A DNA stretch of 64,000 nt. Origin: Amycolatopsis sp. NBC_00345 (lineage in GTDB: Bacteria > Actinomycetota > Actinomycetes > Mycobacteriales > Pseudonocardiaceae). A model generated the notes under the pieces. It was not told where the DNA came from. It worked only from the letters and a program-made list of their open reading frames with translations, and ran no database searches. The stretch lies in the NCBI RefSeq assembly GCF_036116635.1, contig NZ_CP107995.1, positions 2,666,001 through 2,730,000 of the forward strand. Reading direction: 5' to 3'. The translations under genes were made by a program, and so were the position numbers. Within the stretch, counting starts at the first letter, position 1. Every line of letters starts with the position of its first letter. This document shows, piece after piece, positions 56,503-64,000 of this stretch.

Positions 56503-58593
56503 CTACGACAGCGACGGGTGCACCGCATCGACGGCGAAGACACGGCCGAGGGCGATCAGGCCCTCGTCGAGGTGGCTGAGGCTGGAGAGCACGGCGCGGG
56601 TTTCGGCGTCGTCGATGCGGTCGGCCACCGGGGTGCCGTCGTCGCGGACGAGCTTCTTCGACGGGGTCGTGTTCGGGTGGCGGACGGCTTCGCCGATGAC
56701 GTCGACGTTGGCGAGGATGCGGCCGGTGAACTGGTCGAGGCGTTCGGCGACCGGCCCGTCGAGCTGGCCGGGCTGGGCGCGGGCGGCGACGTGGCGGGCG
56801 CGGAAGGCGATGCCTTCGAGCGTGGTGAGCACGTGCCAGCCGTAGTCGCGGCGGGCGCTGCGGAGGTTGATCGGGTGGGTGAGGGGCTCGATGGTCTTGC
56901 GGACCTGCTCGACGGCGCGGTCGAGGTCGCGGGACATCTCGATGATGTTGACGTTGTCCCGGCCCGACAGCAGGCGTTCGGCGGACTCGAGGAACTCGTG
57001 CAGTTCGTCGAGCACGATGGCGATGTCGTCGAGCATCACCGAGCGGGTGCGGACGGGGACGATCACCAGGGCGGCCAGCAGGCCGGAGGCAGCGCCGACG
57101 GCGGTCTCGGCGACCCGGATCCAGAGCACCTCGATGCTGAACGTGCCGAGCAGGCTGTAGAGCAGGCCGAGCATGCTGGTGACGAAAAACGCCATCAGGA
57201 ACTGCGAGACGCGGGACATGTAGACCATGCCGAACACACAGACCAGGATCAGCGCGAGGATCGCGATGGTGTCGCCGCTGACGAGCAGGGCGAGCACCAC
57301 ACCGCCGACGATGCCGATCAGGGTGCCGCCGGTGCGGCGGACGCCTTTGACGAAGCGCGCGCCGGCGCTGGAGGTGCCGATGAACACGACGAAAACGGTG
57401 AGCACGGCCCAATACCAGCGCTGGTGGGAGATGAGCTGGCCGGCGAGGACGGCGAGCCCGCCGCCGACGACGGCCTGGATCGCGCTGCGGGTCTGGTTGT
57501 CGTAGGCGAACGCGCGGGTGGGCTCGGGCTCGTCGGCTTCGGTTTCGTCGAGGGAGAAGTCCACGCCCCGCCCGTTGGCGGCGACGCGCTGGGCGCGGTC
57601 GTCGGCCACGGCGAGCTCGGCGATGGCGCGGCGGACCCCGTCCCCGGGCTTGGCGTTCCGGTCGATCCGGCTGCCTTCCACCAGCATGCGGCTGTATTCG
57701 CCGGTCTCGCTGATCAGGGGCAGCTCACGCGGGTCGCGTTCCATCAGCGAGCGGAACTTCGCCAGGCGCCCGAGAAGATCCTCGGCGACGCCGGTCTGGA
57801 GGCTCTCGGAGCAGGTGCGCTGCACGGTGATGGTGAGCCACTGGACGGCGAGCTCGACTTCGATGGCGCGGCGGCGGAGCTGGTCGGCCTTGCGCTCGTC
57901 GACGACGTCGGGCGCGTTGTCCTCGATCAGCAGCACCGACTCGTGCAGACGGGCGAGCGCCGTGCGGATCTGACGGTCGGCGCGGTCGCCGCCGGCGGCG
58001 GTGATGTAGGCCTCGGTGGCGCGGATGGCGGCGGCGACGCGGGCGCGGAACGCGCGGCGGATGCGGATGAACTCGCTCTCGGCGTTGCGGCGCAACAGGA
58101 CGAAGCGGACCAGCGCGTTCGCGGCCACGCCGATCAGCATCGCGATGAGCAGCTGCGGAACCTGCTTGAAGTGGGCCTGCAGGAACATGGGGAAGAAGAA
58201 CAGGAAGAACATCATCGAGCCCAGCGCGGTGCCGCGGGGACCGAAACGCTGGACGTAGACGGCGATGAAGATCAGCAGCACGAAGATGATGCTGTCGAGC
58301 GGCGGGTAGGCGGCGCCGAGGCTGGCGAGGGTGATGGAGCAGGCGCCGACGACGGCGGCGAGGCAGAGCGTGACGGCCTGGCCGCCGCTGGTCGGGTCGT
58401 TGACGGTGAAGGCGCTCATCATCGCGGCGATGGCGGCGACCAGGCTGGTGGTGAGCGGGTAGTGCAGGGGCTGCAGCGCGAGGATCGCGATGATGATGCC
58501 GAGCACGGCGGAGCCGGCCAGCCGCAGCCGGATGAAGCCGGGGTCGGCGGCCGCCAGCCGGTCCAGGGCGGCGTTGCGGAGGTCGGCGATCAT
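56503..58593 (-). CDS. FUSC-family membrane protein (aromatic acid exporter-like)
   Basis: The 696-residue protein has two blocks of about five to six membrane helices (about 25-170 and 350-490), each followed by a long soluble helical domain, the FUSC/AaeB layout. Motifs include LNLRSARRDYGWHVLTTLEG-like sequence in the last domain and FVVFIGTSSAGARFVKGVRR. Relatives export hydroxylated aromatic acids. Start ATG 58593 overlaps the stop of the GH92 gene (ATGA), so the exporter is made with that mannosidase; the reason for the pairing is not clear. Confidence 0.87.
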   Translation of the reverse strand: MIADLRNAALDRLAAADPGFIRLRLAGSAVLGIIIAILALQPLHYPLTTSLVAAIAAMMSAFTVNDPTSGGQAVTLCLAAVVGACSITLASLGAAYPPLDSIIFVLLIFIAVYVQRFGPRGTALGSMMFFLFFFPMFLQAHFKQVPQLLIAMLIGVAANALVRFVLLRRNAESEFIRIRRAFRARVAAAIRATEAYITAAGGDRADRQIRTALARLHESVLLIEDNAPDVVDERKADQLRRRAIEVELAVQWLTITVQRTCSESLQTGVAEDLLGRLAKFRSLMERDPRELPLISETGEYSRMLVEGSRIDRNAKPGDGVRRAIAELAVADDRAQRVAANGRGVDFSLDETEADEPEPTRAFAYDNQTRSAIQAVVGGGLAVLAGQLISHQRWYWAVLTVFVVFIGTSSAGARFVKGVRRTGGTLIGIVGGVVLALLVSGDTIAILALILVCVFGMVYMSRVSQFLMAFFVTSMLGLLYSLLGTFSIEVLWIRVAETAVGAASGLLAALVIVPVRTRSVMLDDIAIVLDELHEFLESAERLLSGRDNVNIIEMSRDLDRAVEQVRKTIEPLTHPINLRSARRDYGWHVLTTLEGIAFRARHVAARAQPGQLDGPVAERLDQFTGRILANVDVIGEAVRHPNTTPSKKLVRDDGTPVADRIDDAETRAVLSSLSHLDEGLIALGRVFAVDAVHPSLS

Positions 58594-61500
58594 CGGGCGA
58601 GCAGCTCCCACTGGGCGAGGGTGACGCGGCGGCGGGTCGAACCGGTGACGCGCAGGCGGTAGCGCGCGAAGGCCGCGGGGGTGGCGAGGGTGAACGGGCG
58701 GGTCTGGCGGCGCCAGCGGAACAGCTCGCCGGCGCGTTCGTCGAGCACGGTCCAGCGCCGTCCGTCGGCGGAGCCTTCGAGGACCCAGCCGGTCGGGTCG
58801 CCGCCGCGGGCGCCGGAGGTGAGCGTGTACATCGTGACCTCGCGGGGCGGACCGTCCACGAGGAACTCGACAACCGGGGTACGGGTGGCGAAGGTGTCCT
58901 CGGTGCGGCTGGTGTCGTCGATGAGCGCGGTCGCGGGGCCGTCCGGGCTGTGGACGGTGCCGCGCAGATCGGTCAACGGGGCGGGCGGGACCGCCGTGAC
59001 GGGTTCCGCGCCCCAGGTGCCGGGCTCGGCGCGGACGTCGAACTCGAGCACGGCGCCGCCCGCGAGCACGGCGTGCGCGACCGTGGGCGAGGAGTGCGGG
59101 GCGCCGTCGATGGTGAGGCCGTGCACGTACGGGGTGTCCGTCGTGGCGGTGGCGCTTGGTGCTCGGATGACCAGGTCCTTCCCGTTCTCCAGGTGCAGGG
59201 TCGCGGTCCGGAACAGGGGTGTGCAGAGCGCGTACCGCGGGGTGCCGACGGCCAGCGGGTAGAGGCCGAGTGCGGTGAAGACATACCAGGCGGACATCTC
59301 GCCGTTGTCCTCGTCCCCCGGATAACCCTGGCCGAGCTCGCTGCCGAGGTAGAGCCGGCGCAGGACTTCGCGGACGGTGCGCTGCAGTTTCGCGGGCGCG
59401 CCGGCGAAGCCGTAGATGAACGGGATGTGGTGCGACGGCTGGTTGGAGTGGCCGTACTGGCCCATCCGGACGTCGCGGGCCTCGGTCATCTCGTGGATGA
59501 GGCCGCCGTACGAGCCGGGCTTGCGGCCCGTCTCCGGGGTGCGGAAGAACTCGTCGAGCTTCGCTTCGAGCCCGGCGGGCCCGCCGTGGAGGGCGGCGAG
59601 GCCGGGACCGTCGTGGGGCACGGAGAAGGCGGTGTTCCAGGCGTTGGTCTCGACGAAGTCGCCGCCCCAGGCCTGCGGGTCGTAGCCCTCGGCCGGGAAG
59701 TGGCGGCCGCCGTCGAGGGTGCGGCCCTGGAAGAAGCCGATGCGCGGGTCGAAGTGGTTGACGTAGTGCTGGGCCCGTTGGCGCAGGTAGGCGGCGTTGT
59801 CGGCGAAGCGGCGGGCGCGGTCGCCTTCGCTTTCCCGGGCGAGGGCGTCGGACAGGTTGGCGAGGCCGAAGTCGTTGAGACAGCCCTCCAGCGCCCAGGA
59901 CAGTCCTTCGCGCACCGAGGTCGGGGTGTAGCCGAGGAACGGTGAGCGGTGGAGTCCCTTGCGGCCGACGCCGGCGCGGGGCGGGGCGACGGTGGCGTTC
60001 TTCAACGCCGCGTCGTAAGCGGATTCGACGTCGAAAGTGCGGACGCCCTTGAGATAGGCGTCGGCGAAGGCGACGTCGGAGCTGGTGCCGGTCATCAGGT
60101 CGGCGTAACCGGGGGATGACCAGCGGGCGATCCAGCCGCCTTCGCGGTACTGCTGCACGAAGCCGTCGATCATGCGGCCGCAGCGCTCGGGCGCGAGCAG
60201 CGCGTACGCGGGCCAGGTGGTGCGATAGGTGTCCCAGAAGCCGTTGTTGACGTACAGCTCGCCGTCGACGATCCGGGCGCCGGTGCGGCGGCGGGTGCTC
60301 GGGCGGCGGCCGCGCAGCACCGGGCTGGCGTGCCGGATGCCGTCGGGGGTGTTCTCGTGGGCGGTGTTCGGGTAGAGGAACAGCCGGTAGAGGCTGGAGT
60401 AGAACGTGGTCAGCTGGTCCTCGGTGGCGCCGTCCAGCTCGACCCGGCCGAGCAGCTCCTGCCAGCGCTCGCGGGCACGGTCGCGGACCTGTTCGAAGGT
60501 GGTGCCGGCCGGGATCTCCAGCTCCAGGTTGCGTTTCGCCTGCGCGAGGCTGATCAGTGAGGTCGCGATCCGCACGGTCACCTCGGGCGCGTCGAAGCTC
60601 AGCTGCCCGGTGACGGTCCGCCACAGTGGACGGCGGACGCGGCCGCCGCCGCCGGCCGGGGTGTCGGCCTGGGCGTAGACGAACATCCGCCGCGCCCCGG
60701 TGGAGAGCCGGCTGCGCACCCAGGTGTGGCCGGTGACAACGCCACTATCCGGATGGACGCGCAGGCCGCCGCGGTTACGGGCGTTGTCGAACAGCACCCA
60801 GCCACGGCCCTCGGGGAAGGTGAACCGGAAGATCGCGGCGTGCTCGGAGGGCGCGAGGTCGGCCGTGACCCCGCCGGCGAAGCGGACGCCGTAGTGGTGC
60901 GGCCGGTCGGTCTCGTCGTCGTGGGAGAACGCCAGCGCGCGCCGCTCGGGGTTCGGCTCGACCGGGCCGGTGCCGGGCATCAGCTGGAAGGTGTGCCGGT
61001 CGCCCATCCACGGGCTCGGCTGGTGGCTGAGCGCGAACGCCTGCAGCCGCGGCGAGTTCCGCGCGTCGTTGTGCCGGTGGTAGGAGTAGATCCAGTTCAG
61101 CGCGCGGGCGTCGGTGACCGGGGTCCAGAAGTTGAACCCGTGCGGCACGGCGGTGGCCGGGAAGGTGTTGCCGCGGGAGAACTCGTTGCTGGAGTGGCTG
61201 CCGCGGGTGGTGCGGACGTGGTCGACCGGGTCCTTGGCGGGGGTGTGGTGCTCGGCGACCCGGACATCGTCGAGCCAGCCGTCGACGGCCTCGCCACCGG
61301 GCGGCTCGGTGACCAGCACGATCCGCCGGACCCGGCGGCCGGCGAACTGCCCGAGCGGGTGGCGGACCAGGTTCCACTGGTCGACCAGCAGCGTCTTGCC
61401 CCGGCCCTGCCCGGCCGCCGAGATCCCGGCCGTGGTGCCGTCGTCGAACTCGACGTCCAGCGCGACGAACGTGGCCCGGTAGGACGGCACCGGCCGCTCG

Positions 61501-61730
61501 CCGACCGGGAAGACCACGTAGGACAGTGCACTGTGGGCGGTGACCGGCAGGTCCATTTCGAACAGCACGATGCGGCCGGCGCGGCCGTACCGCAGCGCGC
61601 GCAGCCCGGTGAACCCGACACCGGTCTTCGCGGTCGGCGACCGGTCCGGCCCGCGGCCCACCCGCAGGCTCGTGGTGACCGGCTGTGGTTCACCGGTTTC
61701 GAAGGAGGAGAAGAACCCGGTGCTCGTCAC
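58590..61730 (-). CDS. GH92 alpha-mannosidase, without a visible signal peptide
   Basis: The 1046-residue protein has the GH92 N-terminal beta-sandwich (SSNEFSRGNTFPATAVPHGF) and the (alpha/alpha)6 barrel with conserved YVNNGFWDTYRTTWPAY, GYADLMTGTSSDVAFADAY, GQYGHSNQPSHHIPFIYGFA and the catalytic acidic cluster GDEDNGEMSAWYVF. A C-terminal discoidin-like domain (about 890-1046) and an N-terminal carbohydrate-binding-like domain complete it. GH92 enzymes are calcium-dependent exo-alpha-mannosidases acting on fungal or N-glycan mannose. GTG 61730 is chosen because TACCGT lies six bases upstream (leaderless). No export signal follows, unlike most relatives. It overlaps the FUSC gene. Confidence 0.9.
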   Translation of the reverse strand: MTSTGFFSSFETGEPQPVTTSLRVGRGPDRSPTAKTGVGFTGLRALRYGRAGRIVLFEMDLPVTAHSALSYVVFPVGERPVPSYRATFVALDVEFDDGTTAGISAAGQGRGKTLLVDQWNLVRHPLGQFAGRRVRRIVLVTEPPGGEAVDGWLDDVRVAEHHTPAKDPVDHVRTTRGSHSSNEFSRGNTFPATAVPHGFNFWTPVTDARALNWIYSYHRHNDARNSPRLQAFALSHQPSPWMGDRHTFQLMPGTGPVEPNPERRALAFSHDDETDRPHHYGVRFAGGVTADLAPSEHAAIFRFTFPEGRGWVLFDNARNRGGLRVHPDSGVVTGHTWVRSRLSTGARRMFVYAQADTPAGGGGRVRRPLWRTVTGQLSFDAPEVTVRIATSLISLAQAKRNLELEIPAGTTFEQVRDRARERWQELLGRVELDGATEDQLTTFYSSLYRLFLYPNTAHENTPDGIRHASPVLRGRRPSTRRRTGARIVDGELYVNNGFWDTYRTTWPAYALLAPERCGRMIDGFVQQYREGGWIARWSSPGYADLMTGTSSDVAFADAYLKGVRTFDVESAYDAALKNATVAPPRAGVGRKGLHRSPFLGYTPTSVREGLSWALEGCLNDFGLANLSDALARESEGDRARRFADNAAYLRQRAQHYVNHFDPRIGFFQGRTLDGGRHFPAEGYDPQAWGGDFVETNAWNTAFSVPHDGPGLAALHGGPAGLEAKLDEFFRTPETGRKPGSYGGLIHEMTEARDVRMGQYGHSNQPSHHIPFIYGFAGAPAKLQRTVREVLRRLYLGSELGQGYPGDEDNGEMSAWYVFTALGLYPLAVGTPRYALCTPLFRTATLHLENGKDLVIRAPSATATTDTPYVHGLTIDGAPHSSPTVAHAVLAGGAVLEFDVRAEPGTWGAEPVTAVPPAPLTDLRGTVHSPDGPATALIDDTSRTEDTFATRTPVVEFLVDGPPREVTMYTLTSGARGGDPTGWVLEGSADGRRWTVLDERAGELFRWRRQTRPFTLATPAAFARYRLRVTGSTRRRVTLAQWELLAR

Positions 61731-61820
61731 GCACTCACGGTAGTGGCTCGGGTGCCCGGGCACCCGGTGATCGTCTTCCGCGTGGCGTTTGCGGCCGCTG
61801 CGATGTAGCCGAGTCTCGGC

Positions 61821-61875
61821 TGCCCTGAAGGCCACCATGAGGGCATCTACGTCCCTCATGGTGGCCTTCAGGGCA
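61821..61875. repeat. Perfect 23-bp inverted repeat (CCCTGAAGG/CCTTCAGGG family)
   Basis: Bases 61821-61843 and 61853-61875 are exact reverse complements around 9 bases. The units match those at 721-805. The right arm contains the stop codon of the GNAT gene (61868-61870), so that gene's end is made from repeat sequence. Confidence 0.75.
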
Positions 61876-62266
61876 GCCGGAGCAGCCCGGCGTCGGTCGG
61901 GCGGAAGCCGCACGCGCCGAAGTAGAACGGGCGCAGGTGCGGTTCGAAGTCCACGTGCAGCCACTCGCACCCGGCGGCGCGGGCCCCGTCCGCGGCGCGG
62001 CGCACCAGCTCGGTCGCGATCCCGCGGCGCTGGTATTCGGGCCGGACCTTCGGGTCGAGCAGGAACGCGTGGTCACCCCCGTCCCACGCGACGTTCGCGA
62101 AGCCCACCAGCCGGCCGTCACGGTGGGCGCTCGTCCAGCCGAGGCTGTGCCCGCGCACCCGGTCCCACCAACCGGCCTCGGGCCGTCCCCCGTGCGAGAC
62201 GGTCAGCTCCGCCAGCTCGGCGTCCGCCAGCTCGGCCCGCCACCGGTAGTCGATCTCGGATCCCAT
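61868..62266 (-). CDS. GNAT-family N-acetyltransferase
   Basis: The 132-residue GNAT has the acetyl-CoA-binding stretch LDPKVRPEYQRRGIATELVR (about 70-89) and GCEWLHVDFEPHLRPFYFGACGF towards the end. It acetylates an unknown small molecule or protein. ATG 62266 is used. The last codons and stop lie in the palindromic repeat, whose insertion or change may have altered the C-terminus. It stands between the two GH92 genes, all on the minus strand. Confidence 0.9.
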   Translation of the reverse strand: MGSEIDYRWRAELADAELAELTVSHGGRPEAGWWDRVRGHSLGWTSAHRDGRLVGFANVAWDGGDHAFLLDPKVRPEYQRRGIATELVRRAADGARAAGCEWLHVDFEPHLRPFYFGACGFRPTDAGLLRLP

Positions 62267-62336
62267 CCGCCCGACGCTGCCACGCCCGCCCGGGCGCGAG
62301 CCACCGGATTTCCCGGCCCGGACAAGCAGGCCCGGA

Positions 62337-62381
62337 CAAGACGGTGGCCCCCTCCCGGACCGGGAAGGGGCCACCGTCTTG
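62337..62381. terminator. Nested hairpin terminator after the second GH92 gene
   Basis: CAAGACGGTGGCCCC (62337-62351) and GGGGCCACCGTCTTG (62367-62381) are perfect 15-bp arms. The loop itself contains a TCCCGG/CCGGGA hairpin. It follows the GH92 stop (62396) on the minus strand. Confidence 0.75.
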
Positions 62382-62395
62382 TCTGCCGAGGCCGG

Positions 62396-64000
62396 CTACG
62401 GCTTCGCGCACTGACCCGCGGACGGGCCGCGGACCGTGTTCGCGAGGGTGTTGTCCGTCGGCGCCGGGGTGTTGCCCGTGCAGGCCAGCGGGCCGCCCAC
62501 GGTGCTGCTGGCCAGCACCGTGCCGTGGTTGCCCACCAGCGTCGCCGGGCCGCCGATGTCGGTCAGCTCGATCGACACCGAACCCGTCGTGCCCGTGATC
62601 GCCACCGGGCCCGCCACCTTCGTGCGGTTCAGCACCACCTGCGCCGCGCCGGTCGCCGCCAGCGGGCCCGAGATCGAGCCGCCGCGGACCACCAGCGAAG
62701 CGCCGCCCGACACCGTGACCGGGCCGGACACCGTCGCGCCGTTGAGGCACACCGTGCCGCTCGACACCGTCAGCGGGCCCTTCTGCACCCCCGTCAGCGT
62801 CTTCGTGCACGACGCGTCCGGCCGGCCCAGCAGCTCGAACTCGGCCAGCGACGCCGCCGGACCGGTGGTCGCGGTGACCTCCAGCCGGTAGTAGGCGTAG
62901 TGCGCCGGGTTCTTCACCGCGAACGCGCGGGTCTGCTGCCGCCACGGGAACGCCTGGCCGGTCTGCTGGTCGGCGACCGCCCACGTCTTCCCGTCGTACG
63001 AGCCCTTCAGCACCCAGCTCTTCGGGTCACCCGCGCCCTTCGGCGAGGTCAGCGTGTAATGCGTGACCGCCTCGTCCGTCGAGTTCAGCTGGTACTGCAC
63101 CGCACCCGTCACCTTCGCCTCGGTGCCCGAAGTGTTGTCCACCAACGCCGTGGCGTCAGAACCGTCCGAAGTGGACAACGTGCCCCTGCCCGGCCCGGTC
63201 TCGTCGTGCAGCGGCGTCGGGGGAGCGTTGCCCGTGGTGATCGACTTCGGCGCGTCGTTCGGGCCGGTGCCCCACTGCGACGGGTTCGGGCCCATGTCGA
63301 AGTCCAGCGTGCCGCCGTGGGCCAGCAGGTCCTGCGCCACCGTCGTCGAGGTGTAGGCCTTGCCGTTGACCTTCAGGCCCTGCACGTAGACGTTCTTCGC
63401 GTTGTTCTTCGGCGCGTTGATCACCAGATCGCCACCGGGCAGGTGCACGGTCGCCTTGGTGAACAGCGGCGACCCGATCGCGTAGTTCGGGCTGCCCATC
63501 TGCAACGGGTAGAAGCCCAGCGCGCCGAACACGTACCACGCGGACATCTCGCCGTTGTCCTCGTCGCCCGCGTAACCCTGGCCCAGCTCGCTGCCGGTGT
63601 AGAGCCGCGAGAGCGCCTCACGCACCTTGGCCTGCGTCTTCGACGGCTGACCCGCGTAGTCGTACATGTAGAGCAGGTGGTGCGAGGGCTGGTTGGAGTG
63701 GCCGTACTGGCCCATCCGCACGTCCCGCGCCTCCCGCATCTCGTGGATCGCGCCACCGTAGGTGCCGGGGAAGTCCGCGGTCTCCTGGTCGGCGAAGAAC
63801 TGGTCCAGCTTGTCAGCCAGCTTGTCCTTGCCGCCGTAGAGGTCCGCCAGGCCCTGACCGTCCTGCGGCACCGTGAAGGCCATGTTCCAGCCGTCGGTCT
63901 CGGTGTAGTCGCCACCCCACACGCGCGGGTCGTAGTCGGCCTTGGACTTGGTGAACTTCCCGCTCGCGTCCTTGCCCTGGAAGAACCCGACACTCGGGTC
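62396..64000 (-). CDS. Second GH92 alpha-mannosidase with beta-repeat tail (5' end outside window)
   Basis: The frame is open to base 64000; 534 C-terminal residues are visible. They include the GH92 barrel end: GGDYTETDGWNMAFTVPQDG, GQYGHSNQPSHHLLYMYDYA and the catalytic region GDEDNGEMSAWYVFGALGFY. Then come a discoidin-like domain (about 300-430 of the visible part) and a tail of about 100 residues with repeated GPVTVSGGASLVVRGG, GPLAATGAAQVVLNRT and GPVAITGTTGSVSIELT units. The tail looks like a short right-handed beta-helix (bactofilin/adhesin type) and contains three cysteines. Most such enzymes are secreted. It differs clearly from the neighbouring GH92, so it is not a recent duplicate. 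Confidence 0.9.
   Translation of the reverse strand, partial: DPSVGFFQGKDASGKFTKSKADYDPRVWGGDYTETDGWNMAFTVPQDGQGLADLYGGKDKLADKLDQFFADQETADFPGTYGGAIHEMREARDVRMGQYGHSNQPSHHLLYMYDYAGQPSKTQAKVREALSRLYTGSELGQGYAGDEDNGEMSAWYVFGALGFYPLQMGSPNYAIGSPLFTKATVHLPGGDLVINAPKNNAKNVYVQGLKVNGKAYTSTTVAQDLLAHGGTLDFDMGPNPSQWGTGPNDAPKSITTGNAPPTPLHDETGPGRGTLSTSDGSDATALVDNTSGTEAKVTGAVQYQLNSTDEAVTHYTLTSPKGAGDPKSWVLKGSYDGKTWAVADQQTGQAFPWRQQTRAFAVKNPAHYAYYRLEVTATTGPAASLAEFELLGRPDASCTKTLTGVQKGPLTVSSGTVCLNGATVSGPVTVSGGASLVVRGGSISGPLAATGAAQVVLNRTKVAGPVAITGTTGSVSIELTDIGGPATLVGNHGTVLASSTVGGPLACTGNTPAPTDNTLANTVRGPSAGQCAKP

Noticed and set aside
56503..60624. A single 1373-codon minus-strand frame spanning FUSC and part of GH92
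   Set aside because: The upstream part is nonsense in that frame. GH92 is encoded in another frame that ends at 58590, and FUSC begins at 58593.
1..64000. Whole-window check for CRISPR arrays, tRNA or rRNA genes, integrases and transposases
   Set aside because: No regularly spaced direct repeats, no cloverleaf with a GTTCRANYC loop in intergenic DNA, and no transposase or integrase motifs were seen.

Overview
The window is 64 kb of very GC-rich DNA. It has closely packed genes, many GTG starts, 1 to 8 bp stop/start overlaps, a LigD-type NHEJ polymerase, F420-type (LLM) and HxlR/TetR/XRE genes, and Tat and lipoprotein signals. This points to an actinomycete of the Pseudonocardiales, most likely Amycolatopsis or a close relative. 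That is inferred from gene style and protein sequences; no 16S gene is present. I see no rRNA, tRNA, insertion sequence, CRISPR array or phage module. The window looks like chromosome arm or accessory DNA with a few core genes (mdh, uppP, the M3 peptidase).

Layout. 1-7 kb: end of a LigD polymerase gene, a thiolase divergent from an HxlR regulator, and a 1319-residue secreted GH87-like glycanase. 7-18 kb: an SDR, a TetR/secreted lipase pair, membrane proteins, a secreted GH95 alpha-L-fucosidase, a LysR gene, an arsR-SRPBCC-DHFR-like operon, a cobalamin-binding-like protein and a DUF4190/MmpS-like protein. 18.2-27.7 kb, all minus strand with overlapping genes: a catabolic operon. In transcription order it holds an XRE-TetR double-HTH regulator, a beta-keto acid cleavage enzyme, L-carnitine dehydrogenase, a hot-dog thioesterase, a complete dipeptide-type ABC importer and a serine hydrolase. 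Together these can import carnitine or a carnitine derivative and convert it to glycine betaine and acetoacetate. A divergent enoyl-CoA hydratase-like gene shares its palindromic operator.

28.5-30.2 kb: a DUF4157 (eCIS-core) protein joined, across a one-base frameshift, to a deaminase-fold domain. It is a toxin or effector candidate and the most unusual gene here. 30-43 kb: a nitrilase/GntR pair, an M20 peptidase and alpha/beta hydrolase, ArsR and SRPBCC genes, a DUF5703 and lipoprotein pair, an aldo-keto reductase, and the LLM oxidoreductase-uppP-phosphatase-M3 peptidase run. 42.8-45.8 kb: a decaying island, with two internally deleted genes, a TetR and an esterase, bounded by copies of a palindromic repeat that also occurs at 17.4 kb. 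45.8-52.9 kb: a small kinase, mdh, an S53 sedolisin protease, an SDR, and an MFS exporter divergent from an XRE-cupin regulator.

52.9-56.5 kb: the rifamycin monooxygenase gene rox, with a short well-primed leader ORF in front of it, a TetR regulator and a divergent beta-lactamase-like hydrolase. 56.5-64 kb: a GH92 alpha-mannosidase without a visible signal peptide, overlapping a FUSC membrane protein; a GNAT; and a second GH92 enzyme cut by the window end. The GH87, GH95 and two GH92 genes suggest a lifestyle feeding on fungal or plant cell-wall glycans. Several genes have a TANNNT box 6-7 bases before the start codon and no Shine-Dalgarno sequence, as expected for leaderless mRNAs.
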